Part shown: piece by piece, positions 1 to 6,778 of the stretch
Layout: each line of letters starts with the position of its first letter
Numbering within the stretch: position 1 is the first letter of the stretch
Assembly: GCA_944384865.1 (NCBI GenBank)
Contig: CALWVC010000213.1
Coordinates: 1-9,662, forward strand
Length of the DNA: 9,662 nt
Reading direction: 5' to 3'
DNA from: an uncultured Clostridia bacterium
GTDB taxonomy: Bacteria > Bacillota > Clostridia > Oscillospirales > Acutalibacteraceae
Made by a program: the position numbers and the translations under genes
The notes under the pieces: generated by a model
What the model was told of the DNA's origin: nothing
The model's database searches: none
The model's input: only the letters and a program-made list of their open reading frames with translations

Positions 1-2
1 TG

Positions 3-111
3 AGTACGGCGCTTTCCCGCCTCAATGCTTTCCTCGACAGCGGAGCAGCTTCTGTGCTTTGACACTGAGATCAATGCGGAGAAATTCTGTTCGGAGAAAT
101 CCACCATCTTT
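3..111 (+). pseudogene. Remnant of a VirD4/TraG-type type IV coupling protein
   Basis: Frame 3 from base 3 reads LSRLNAFLDS. From about base 43 frame 1 reads QLLCFDTEINAEKFC and then SEKSTIF. This resembles the segment of Firmicutes VirD4/TraG coupling proteins (FDTEI.AEKFC.EKSAIF.VMPEE), the ATPases that bring DNA-relaxase complexes to the conjugation channel. Only about 35 residues remain, and a 1-2 base frameshift near 40-46 separates the two halves. After STIF the family sequence stops and the frame passes into what looks like the end of a PAS domain (VMDVSKFKEM), so the coupling-protein gene was cut here and joined to the next gene. It cannot be functional. It hints that the region once belonged to, or recombined with, a conjugative element. 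The family call rests on remembered motif similarity. Confidence 0.6.
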
Positions 112-582
112 GTTATGGATGTCTCCAAATTCAAAGAGATGTAGCATGACCAGGAAGAGCAGATTCGGCGGCTTCAGACCGCCTTCAATCTAACCTCTAG
201 ACGCCTCTGGGAGGTGGAGCTATCCACCCGGGCGTTTCGATGCAATACACAAGATGAGGAAGATGATCCGCTCAATGAAGAAATGTGCCCTTTTCCGGAT
301 TATTTGATTGACAGCGGATGGATTCACGCTGATTCCGTGTCCCGATTCCGGCTCTTTGCTCGTGAGCTGCTGAACGGTTGCGCCGGGGGCGGCAATTTTG
401 CTGTGCGCAGAAAGGGCAGCGATTGTTATAGCTGGGTTTCCGTTTCGTACCGAATGTTGTTTGATGATGCGGGCAGAGCGGTGCGAGCGGTGGGTGGTGC
501 AGCAGGAACTGCCGCGAAGCTTCACCGGATGAGAAAACTGGTCTCCGGCTCAACATCGGCTGCCGGAAAGCTTGGTGGCTGA
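112..582 (+). pseudogene. N-terminal PAS fragment of a split PAS-GGDEF-EAL protein
   Basis: Frame 1 is coding-like from about base 112 to the TGA at 580-582, apart from a TAG at 142-144. It reads VMDVSKFKEM, the amber stop, then EEQIRRLQTAFNLTSRRLWE and a PAS-3-like body ending SYRMLFDDAGRAVRAVGGAA. PAS domains are small sensory modules. Here one would sit at the front of a large cyclic-di-GMP-type signalling protein whose remainder follows in frame 2 from about 554. Because the coding sense continues upstream of the amber codon, a start such as the GTG at 214 is not a natural beginning. The last 15 or so codons (KLVSGSTSAAGKLGG) look like out-of-frame sequence, placing the frameshift near 530-570. 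Nonsense mutation, frameshift and the fused 5' end make this a pseudogene piece. Confidence 0.6.
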
Positions 583-1561
583 TCTTGTCATGCAAATGCG
601 TGCCAACCTGGATTTGGACAGCGTGGAATTTCTGTGGATCGAGGGTTCCGATCTCAACAGACAGGTGCAGGATACCCGCAGCTCAGAGGTTCTGCGGCTG
701 GAAAAGCAGAAAATTTTCTGCAAGGGAGATCAAAAGGAAGTTCTTGCCAATTGCGATCGGGATGCGCTGCTGCGGCGGTACCGTGCCGGACAGCGCTGGC
801 TGTGCGCGGAGTATAGACGGGCTGATCGCAACGGCAATGTCCGCTGGGTCCGGCATATCCTCTATTTGACGGAGGATCCGGCGTCACGGCAAGTGTGTCT
901 CTTTGTCTATTTGATTTGGCTGGATCTAGACCGCAGCCTTGGGCAGGTGCTTCGAGGCGAGGGTGCACGTGACGCTGTCAGTTACCTGTATAACCGGGAT
1001 GCGGTGCAACGAATGGCGGAGACGCTGTTTTCTGATAGAAAAAGCGGTAACCGCGCTGTGGTGGTTCTGCAGATCAACGGTCTGGAAAAGAGACTTGACG
1101 ATCCAGAAACGGAACGGATGTTCTATGGGATCTCTGCGGGTCTGTCTTTGGTGCTGGGAGGTAGCTGCCTGCTGGGGAAGTATAGTCCCAACCAGATTGT
1201 TGTTGCGTTCCCTGATGTGACAGAACAAGAAGGACTACGCCGATGTTTGGAGGAGGTGATTACCGTTCTGCGACGCATGCTGTCCCCCGAACCGTCCTAT
1301 CGCGCCCTACGTCTGATTATGGGTGTTGACCTGATGCCTGCGACAACGGCAAATTACCGCTCCATGCTGGCGCAGGCGATCCAAGTGTGCACTTTCTGGT
1401 GGAATGCGGCCTCTGATACGGTTGCCTTCACCCAGGAAGAAGAGGACTGGAATTGGGCACAGCTACTCACTGACAAGGATGATCAAGCGCCCATCCACGC
1501 CACGGAAAAGAGACGACCTTTGTCGGAGTCGGAAAAGGGTTTGGCGCTGGACGATGTGTGA
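572..1561 (+). CDS. Middle fragment: PAS-like domain plus degenerate GGDEF domain
   Basis: This open frame of 329 codons begins at a TTG, with a GTG at 575 and an ATG at 590 as alternatives. None has a convincing ribosome site, and the frame stays open upstream to about 554 with sensible residues (HRLPES), so it is better seen as the middle of a broken gene than as an independent one. Residues 1-115 form a PAS-3-like sensor (WLCAEYRRADRNGNVRWV, YLTEDP, YLIWLD). Residues about 130-290 follow the GGDEF fold (SYLYNRDAVQRM, VVVLQINGLE, KYSPNQIVVAF). The GG[DE]EF signature is replaced by SPNQI, so diguanylate cyclase activity is very unlikely. A TGA at 1559-1561 ends it in the same frame as the next gene. 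It could still be made as a separate polypeptide. Confidence 0.6.
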   Translation: MVADLVMQMRANLDLDSVEFLWIEGSDLNRQVQDTRSSEVLRLEKQKIFCKGDQKEVLANCDRDALLRRYRAGQRWLCAEYRRADRNGNVRWVRHILYLTEDPASRQVCLFVYLIWLDLDRSLGQVLRGEGARDAVSYLYNRDAVQRMAETLFSDRKSGNRAVVVLQINGLEKRLDDPETERMFYGISAGLSLVLGGSCLLGKYSPNQIVVAFPDVTEQEGLRRCLEEVITVLRRMLSPEPSYRALRLIMGVDLMPATTANYRSMLAQAIQVCTFWWNAASDTVAFTQEEEDWNWAQLLTDKDDQAPIHATEKRRPLSESEKGLALDDV

Positions 1562-1564
1562 ACA

Positions 1565-4500
1565 ATGCTGGCAGCAAAAAGTCTGGAGACCTCACTGCTG
1601 GGAGTTCTGCGGGTCATCGGAGAGTATTACCAGGCCGACCGGGTCTATTCCCTAATGTTGGCTGAAAACCGCCACACTGTCATTATGACCTTTGAATGGA
1701 CAAGCGGCAGCAAGCGCAGCATTCAGCAAGTAGTCTCCGGTATGCCGTTGGAACGCTTTCCGTTGCTGCTCCAGTGCATGCGCGAGCGGGCGCCGTTTAT
1801 CCTCGCCCGGCAGATTTCTGCCGAACCAGACGGCAAAGAGGCGACGGAGTACCCTTGGCATTTTACTGCATTTCCCCTGAGTCGTAATCCGCAGCAGGCG
1901 GTCGAGGGTTTTTTGTGCATTGAAAATGCACAAAAGCACCCGGCAGATGCTGCGGTGTTCAGTACTCTGACCCCTTTCATGCTTCAGCAGAGGGAACGGT
2001 TCAGTGATGAAGAGCTCTCATCGACTATGACGGAGCGGTTGGCAGGCATGCCGGAACTGCGAGGCTACATAGAGGTCAACCATACCCTCAATTCCGAATA
2101 TTACAGCTCCATGGGCGTGGTAGGTTTGAATATTCCGGAACTTGCCACCGCCAACAGCAGATTGGGCTATGAATATGGAAGTAAGATGCTGGGGTTTGTG
2201 GCCAATACGCTGACAGAACTTTTTGATCCGGCGCTGTTATTTCAAACCCAGGAGGCTGAATTTGTCGCCTTCTATCCCAACACCACCCGGGAGGTCTTTT
2301 TAGGCTGCTGTGGCCGGCTGTGGTCGATCCTCCAGCGACATTGCCCCAAGCAGATGCGTATGGGTCAGGCATGGTCGGATGGAACATTCACCGGCAAACA
2401 CCTGGCCGAAGAGACGGATGCGGCCGCAAAGAATATACACGCCGAGTCGTTCGTGCAGGATCTGCCGACTCTTTTCAATATCGATCCTGTTGCCGGGGAG
2501 ACGCTGCAAAGCACGCAGTTTACATTCTACTTCCAGCCGAAGGTAGATATGCGAACCGGCGTACTGGCCGGAGCGGAAGCGCTGGTGCGCAGAATTGGGG
2601 AAGACGGCTCGATCGTTCCTCCGTCTCAATTTATCCCATTAATGGAAGAGATCGGCACAATCCGGAAACTGGATCTCTTTGTCCTGGAGCGAAGTCTCGC
2701 CCAGGTAGAACAATGGCGGGCTTCCGGTTTGGGCATTGTCCCGGTGTCTGTGAACCTCTCCCGGACAACACTGGCATACCCCACTACGCTGGCCTCTATT
2801 CTGGCTATTCAAAGCCATTATCCGGATATTCCGGGGTCGGCTCTGGAATTGGAGATCACAGAGCATGGCAACGAGATGGAAACCTCGCAGCTGCAAGAGT
2901 TAGTGGAGAGGTTCCGTGCCTGCGGTCTGCACATGAGCCTGGATGATCTTGGTTCGCTGTATGCGAATCTGTCCCTTTTCATCAAAGTGAAATTCGGGAC
3001 GGTGAAGATGGATCGAAACTTGATTATTGAGCTGATCGACAATCCCATCGGTCGGAGGGTGGTCCGGGAGCTGGTGCAGATTTGCCAGACCTATTGCATA
3101 ACCTACGTGGCTGTGGTTTTGTCCGGCACCGGCTCTGACGGCACCAACGGCGTCAAGGCGGTGAAGGAGCACGGAGGTTTAGTCATCACCCAGGCTCCGG
3201 AGAGCGCCAAGTTTGACGGGATGCCCCGGAACGTCATCAACACGGGACTGGCCGACTTCGTCCTCTCTCCTGAGGAGATCGCCGAGGAGATTATGAACTT
3301 TTCCAATACCCCCGTCCTGCTGCGCCCTCTGCGCAGTGACGGTTTGCAGTCTGAGGACGAGTCCCTCTTCTCTGAGGAGGAAACGCTCTCCCATATTTAC
3401 ACCATCCTGAAAAACGCCAGCGGCATCGACTTTACTTATTATAAGTGTTCCACCATCCTACGGCGCATCGAGCGGCGGATGTTGGTGACCCATACCAGCG
3501 GCCTGTCCGAGTTCGCCCGGCTGTTAGGGGATAACCAGGAGGAGGTCAATACCCTGGTCAAGGAGATACTCATTGGGGTGACCAATTTCTTCCGGGATCC
3601 AGCCTTCTTCGAAAAGCTAAAATACAACGCTATCTATAAAATCGTGGAGCGGGCCAGGGAAAATGAGCCTATCCGTGTGTGGTCCGCCAGTTGCTCCACC
3701 GGTGAGGAGACTTATTATCTTGCTATTCTTTTCCAAGAGGTTGTGGAGGAGATGCAGGTGAAGCGGGACGTGAAGATCTTCGCTACCGATGTAGATAGCC
3801 GGGCCATTGAGCAGGCGGGAAAAGGGGTGTTCTCCGAGAACATCATAGACGATGTGACCCATGACCGGCTGGCCAAGTATTTCATCAAGGTGGGCGATCA
3901 ATACCACATCTCCAAGTCAATCCGCCGGATGATCGTCTTTGCCACCCACAATATGTTCTCCGACCCGCCTTTCGGCAAACTTGACCTAATTAGTTGTCGG
4001 AACGTGATGATCTATTTCCAACCGGTGATGCGCCGGGGTCTCTTTGCTATCTTCCACTCCACCCTAAAAAATGGCGGGTTCCTCTTCCTGGGCAAGAGTG
4101 AGACCGCCGGCGAGTACGTGAACCTCTTTAAACCGGTGTGCATTGCGGAGAAGATTTACCTCCATAAGTCGGAGGGCCAGGTAGAGGACCTGGCGTCTCC
4201 CACCTTCAACATCCTCAATATCCAGAATATTTCGCTTAAGAACATCCATGCCGGTCTGAGCCAGAACGACGAGATAGCTGTGGAGAGCCGTTACACTCGC
4301 TTTTTGGAACAGCATCTGCCCGCCTCGGTGGTTCTCGGCGAGGACGATAAGGTTCTTCATTTCTTCGGTAACTATAACGACTATCTGACACTGGCACCGG
4401 GAAAGGCCTCTCTGAATTTCTTCTCCATGCTATGCAAGGATTTGAGCCTGGTGGCAGCCACTGCTGTCAGCCGTTGCCGCACCGAACACGTCGCTGTTAC

Positions 4501-5185
4501 TTACACCGATATCGTCGTGGATACACCATCCGGTCGCAAGGTCATCAATCTAACCGTGGAGCCTATTCCCGCTCAAGAGGGAGAAAATGAGTTGGTGGCT
4601 GTCCTTTTCTTGAATCGGGCCGATGCCGAAGAAGCCGAAGGTATGGTGGAGAAGTATGACTTGGACGCTACCGCCGCTCGACGTATCGCCGATTTGGAGC
4701 GGGAGTTTCAGGTGTCTCGGCGTGACCTGCGCTCGACCATCCAACGATTGGAGACGGTGAATGAGGAACTTTACACAGTTAATACTGAGCATCAACTGAA
4801 GCTGGACGAACTGACTACCATGACCAACGACCTGTCTAACTTCCTGTCATCCACCATGATTGGTATCCTCTTTGTAGACGGCGATCTGAACATCCGCAAA
4901 TTCACGGAATATGTGGGCCGGGAGTTCCGGCTGATGGATCACGATGTGGGTCGGCCCATCCAAATCTTCGCCCACGGCTTCCCTGAGGAGGCCATTGAGG
5001 CCGATTGCAAGACCGTGTTGCGGAACCTGGTATCCATTGACAGGGAGGTCACCGCTATGAACGGACGGTGTTACACACTGTGCATCGCTCCCTACCGCAC
5101 CACCGACAACAATATCCATGGCCTGGTCATCACTATCATCGACAGCCTCGGGACATCTATTCGGAACGAAGGCGGTGCCGGTTGA
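1565..5185 (+). CDS. Chimeric GAF-GGDEF(degenerate)-EAL / CheB(partial)-CheR-PAS protein
   Basis: This 1206-codon frame joins two signalling proteins. Residues about 10-140 are GAF-like (IGEYYQADRVY, GFLCIENAQKHPADAA). Residues 160-300 are a degenerate GGDEF (EAEFVAFYPN at the signature). Residues 318-516 are an EAL phosphodiesterase domain with E338 of EAL, N397, E430/E433, D460/D461 and K481 present. Just before the usual EGVE motif, YVA passes in frame into VVLSGTGSDGTNGV, the C-terminal CheB segment with catalytic Asp (D525); the CheB serine and histidine regions are absent. CheR methyltransferase follows: N-terminal helices about 605-640, SAM motif SCSTGEE near 708, DLISCRNVMIYF at 807-818. 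A coiled coil (about 1032-1085, NEELYTVN) and a PAS domain complete it. Family CheBR proteins look like the second half. The ATG lies 3 bases after an in-frame TGA with no clear Shine-Dalgarno, so reinitiation would be needed. Domain calls are strong; function as a fused enzyme is inference. Confidence 0.8.
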   Translation: MLAAKSLETSLLGVLRVIGEYYQADRVYSLMLAENRHTVIMTFEWTSGSKRSIQQVVSGMPLERFPLLLQCMRERAPFILARQISAEPDGKEATEYPWHFTAFPLSRNPQQAVEGFLCIENAQKHPADAAVFSTLTPFMLQQRERFSDEELSSTMTERLAGMPELRGYIEVNHTLNSEYYSSMGVVGLNIPELATANSRLGYEYGSKMLGFVANTLTELFDPALLFQTQEAEFVAFYPNTTREVFLGCCGRLWSILQRHCPKQMRMGQAWSDGTFTGKHLAEETDAAAKNIHAESFVQDLPTLFNIDPVAGETLQSTQFTFYFQPKVDMRTGVLAGAEALVRRIGEDGSIVPPSQFIPLMEEIGTIRKLDLFVLERSLAQVEQWRASGLGIVPVSVNLSRTTLAYPTTLASILAIQSHYPDIPGSALELEITEHGNEMETSQLQELVERFRACGLHMSLDDLGSLYANLSLFIKVKFGTVKMDRNLIIELIDNPIGRRVVRELVQICQTYCITYVAVVLSGTGSDGTNGVKAVKEHGGLVITQAPESAKFDGMPRNVINTGLADFVLSPEEIAEEIMNFSNTPVLLRPLRSDGLQSEDESLFSEEETLSHIYTILKNASGIDFTYYKCSTILRRIERRMLVTHTSGLSEFARLLGDNQEEVNTLVKEILIGVTNFFRDPAFFEKLKYNAIYKIVERARENEPIRVWSASCSTGEETYYLAILFQEVVEEMQVKRDVKIFATDVDSRAIEQAGKGVFSENIIDDVTHDRLAKYFIKVGDQYHISKSIRRMIVFATHNMFSDPPFGKLDLISCRNVMIYFQPVMRRGLFAIFHSTLKNGGFLFLGKSETAGEYVNLFKPVCIAEKIYLHKSEGQVEDLASPTFNILNIQNISLKNIHAGLSQNDEIAVESRYTRFLEQHLPASVVLGEDDKVLHFFGNYNDYLTLAPGKASLNFFSMLCKDLSLVAATAVSRCRTEHVAVTYTDIVVDTPSGRKVINLTVEPIPAQEGENELVAVLFLNRADAEEAEGMVEKYDLDATAARRIADLEREFQVSRRDLRSTIQRLETVNEELYTVNTEHQLKLDELTTMTNDLSNFLSSTMIGILFVDGDLNIRKFTEYVGREFRLMDHDVGRPIQIFAHGFPEEAIEADCKTVLRNLVSIDREVTAMNGRCYTLCIAPYRTTDNNIHGLVITIIDSLGTSIRNEGGAG

Positions 5186-5349
5186 TCATGCGACAGCAGG
5201 CAAACAGTTTCCCTTTGATCAAGGTTGAAAAAGCCGGAACCATGCTCCAACTATCCGGCCTGCGGTATGTTCTTTCCGGTTTTATGTTTTTCAGGCGCGC
5301 TGGTGTGCAAACCGGGCCTGAGAATCGGCACGGACTGGAGTGATACAAT
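5186..5349 (+). other. Intergenic remnant between CheBR and VTC genes
   Basis: I see no recognisable gene here. Frame 1 is open to the TGA at 5341-5343 (GLRYVLSGFMFF is its most protein-like stretch) but I do not recognise it, and it runs back antisense-free only because it overlaps the end of the CheBR frame. TTGATCA at 5183-5189 has an inverted partner TGATCAA about 30 bases downstream. A short inverted repeat GCCGGA/TCCGGC with a 15-base loop lies near 5233-5260 but lacks a T-run. The only functional-looking element is a GGAG at 5337-5340, nine bases before the VTC ATG. Confidence 0.4.
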
Positions 5350-6044
5350 ATGAACGAAGTTATGCGACAAGAGAAAAAACACCTGGTGAACCTTACAGAT
5401 TTATACAGTCTGTCTGGGGAACGGTCACAGGTAATGATCTAGGATGAGCATGGAGACTCTACAGGATACCGAGTCCGATCACTATACTTCGACTCCCTGA
5501 ACGAAGGAGACTACAACGACAAGCTCGATGGATTAGGACTGCGTCGAAAGATCCGGCTGCGGATCTATGACCCGGACGGGGACTTCGCCATGCTGGAGGT
5601 AAAACAAAAGCAGGGTGCTTTTCAAAAAAACGATCCCTGCGTTTACCAAGGGAGGACGCCCGACGGTTAGTCGCCGGACGGTATGGGGTGCTGCTGCACT
5701 ATGACGAGCCTTTTGCAGCGGAGTGCTACGGCCTGATGAACCGGCTGTGCTACCGGCCTAAGACCATCATAGAATACCAACGACAGGCATTTATTGCCAA
5801 AGAAAACCGGATCCGAATAACCCTGGATCATCACATTGTTTCTACAGGGTCCCGGCTTGACCTGTTCGCACCGGACTTAAATTTCTATCCGGTACTGGAC
5901 CCGTTTAACGTAGTGCAGGAGGTTAAATACAATGGTTTTCTGCTCAGCTACATCAAGTCGGCAGTGAGCCAGGCCAACTGCTCGGAGCTTTCTGTGAGCA
6001 AATACTGCCTGGCCAGAAGCGCGGGACTGAAATTCCGGATGTGA
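5350..6044 (+). pseudogene. VTC-domain (polyphosphate polymerase-like) protein, disrupted
   Basis: The ATG at 5350 follows GGAG at 5337-5340. The translation matches bacterial VTC-domain proteins, relatives of the yeast Vtc4 catalytic domain that makes polyphosphate; the bacterial members have little direct characterisation. Conserved elements appear in order: YRVRSLYFDS, LRRKIRLRIY, LEVKQKQGAF, then RPKTIIEY, RIRITLDHHI, VQEVKYNGFLLSYIKSAV and SVSKYCLAR. Two lesions interrupt it. A TAG at 5440-5442 falls where one base change from CAG would restore MIQDEHG. In the A7 tract at 5624-5630 the sense moves from frame 1 to frame 3; one extra A, or a -1 shift on A AAA AAC, restores KKRSLRLPREDARRL. 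Frame 3 then runs intact to the TGA at 6042-6044. A DUF4956 gene follows, the usual partner. Family call is confident; the present copy is most simply a pseudogene. Confidence 0.8.
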
Positions 6045-6048
6045 GCGG

Positions 6049-6275
6049 ATGGGAGAATTTTTATCAGAGAATACTTATTGGAACTATTTGAATCCACCGG
6101 TCAATTGACGACACCAACCATCGTGATGCGGCTTGGGGCGGCATCCATTCTGGCGCGCTTTATCTTTTTGTCCTACTGGCTGTCCCACAACGGGAGCATC
6201 TATAGCAAGAAGTTCAACATCTCCCTGGTGGCTCTGACAGTGATCACCACTATGGTGATAAACATTATCATCCTG
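6049..6275 (+). pseudogene. DUF4956 membrane protein, frameshifted and truncated
   Basis: The ATG at 6049, four bases after the VTC stop, reads MGEFLSE and then loses sense. Frame 3 from about 6069 reads EYLLELFESTGQLTTPTIV, then FIFLSYWLSHNGSIYSKKFN and VALTVITTMVINII. This is the N-terminal part of DUF4956 proteins, integral membrane proteins commonly encoded beside VTC-domain genes. Removing two bases from AGAG at 6066-6069 would join the two parts as MGEFLSEYLLELFE, so a 2-bp duplication is the likely lesion. Family sequence stops near 6268, where the expected GNNVALSLGMVGALS segment is missing, so the C-terminal half is deleted. The remaining frame (ILFKISEAPI onwards) ends at a TGA at 6387-6389 that overlaps the next ATG as ATGA. 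Function of the family is not established. Confidence 0.7.
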
Positions 6276-6385
6276 TTCAAAATATCAGAAGCACCTATAC
6301 AGAATACACGATGTAATATTCTACAAGCTCACCACCAAACGGACTGTATTACTAATTGCAAACTATCTTTGAGCGTCGGAAGATT
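6276..6385 (+). other. Unassigned stretch between DUF4956 remnant and WYL-type gene
   Basis: This short stretch holds no gene I can name. Frame 1 reads HDVIFYKLTTKRTVLLIANY before a TGA at 6370-6372, which has a protein-like pattern and could be the C-terminal tail of a lost gene brought in by the deletion. It is too short to identify. GGAAG at 6379-6383 lies just before the ATG at 6386 and is a weak, close ribosome site. Confidence 0.3.
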
Positions 6386-6778
6386 ATGATCAACAAGACC
6401 CCGCTTTATATATTTTTAAATACCTGTGACCTGTGGGATTACACCGACGAGGAACACCCGGCCGCCACAGCGGATATCATCCAATACCTTGCCTCCATTG
6501 GCATTACCGCTATGCGAAAAACGGTGGCGGAGGACGCCGCCGAGCTGCAAAACAGCAGCTTTGATATAGTCTGCACACGCAGCCGGCAGAACGAATACTT
6601 TATTGGTTCCCATCATCTGGAGCTTGCCGAATTAAAGCTGCTGGTGGACGCGGTGCAGGCGGGGGAGACGTTTATGAATCAGGTGGAATTGCCCGATCAA
6701 GCTTCTTATTTAACATATAATAATTGCGCTGGCACGCCTGGCATTCTTGCAAATGCCAGGCGGAACGGAGCGCATTAG
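6386..6778 (+). CDS. N-terminal fragment of a WYL-type transcriptional regulator
   Basis: I chose the ATG at 6386 (MINKTPLYIF) because family proteins begin with this phrase and because GGAAG precedes it; an upstream ATG at 6356 adds ten unlikely residues. Residues 1-60 resemble the N-terminal helix-turn-helix of Firmicutes WYL-domain regulators (YTDEEHPATAADI-like linker, DIIQYLASIGI, RKTVAEDAAELQ). HHLELAELKLLVDAVQA at about 75-91 matches the segment that normally leads to the WYL ligand-binding domain. After that the sequence diverges (GETFMNQVELPD) and stops at a TAG at 130 residues, whereas full-length members run to about 300. The WYL and WCX domains are therefore absent. It might still bind DNA but is most likely a truncated pseudogene. 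The break lies near 6660-6735, next to a perfect hairpin. Confidence 0.6.
   Translation: MINKTPLYIFLNTCDLWDYTDEEHPAATADIIQYLASIGITAMRKTVAEDAAELQNSSFDIVCTRSRQNEYFIGSHHLELAELKLLVDAVQAGETFMNQVELPDQASYLTYNNCAGTPGILANARRNGAH
6735..6762 (+). repeat. Perfect 11-bp inverted repeat (hairpin)
   Basis: CGCCTGGCATT (6735-6745) and AATGCCAGGCG (6752-6762) are exact reverse complements around a 6-base loop CTTGCA. No T-run follows on + (GAACGGAGCG) and none precedes it on the other strand, so it is not a classic terminator. It lies exactly where the WYL-type coding sense is lost and where base composition moves from the GC-richer left block to a more AT-rich right block. It could be a recombination scar, a mobile-repeat end or a structural RNA element. 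Confidence 0.7.

Noticed and set aside
2300..2946. Long alternative-frame open frames within the GAF-EAL region
   Set aside because: They are shadows of the well-supported frame 2 coding sequence, whose motifs run through the whole stretch.
5183..5225. TTGATCA inverted pair as an operator
   Set aside because: A 7-bp match with a 30-base gap, lying in remnant sequence and containing the self-palindrome TGATCA, is expected by chance.
5068..5343. Frame 1 open reading frame overlapping the end of the CheBR frame
   Set aside because: Its first 38 codons are the shifted sequence of the PAS domain, and the remainder is not recognisable, so I do not call it a gene.
142..5442. Recoding of TAG as a sense codon (TAG at 142 and at 5440 interrupt otherwise good frames)
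   Set aside because: Other lesions in the same genes are frameshifts, a TGA also interrupts the split gene, and the residues implied at the two sites need not agree. No suppressor tRNA is in the window. Pseudogene decay explains it better.
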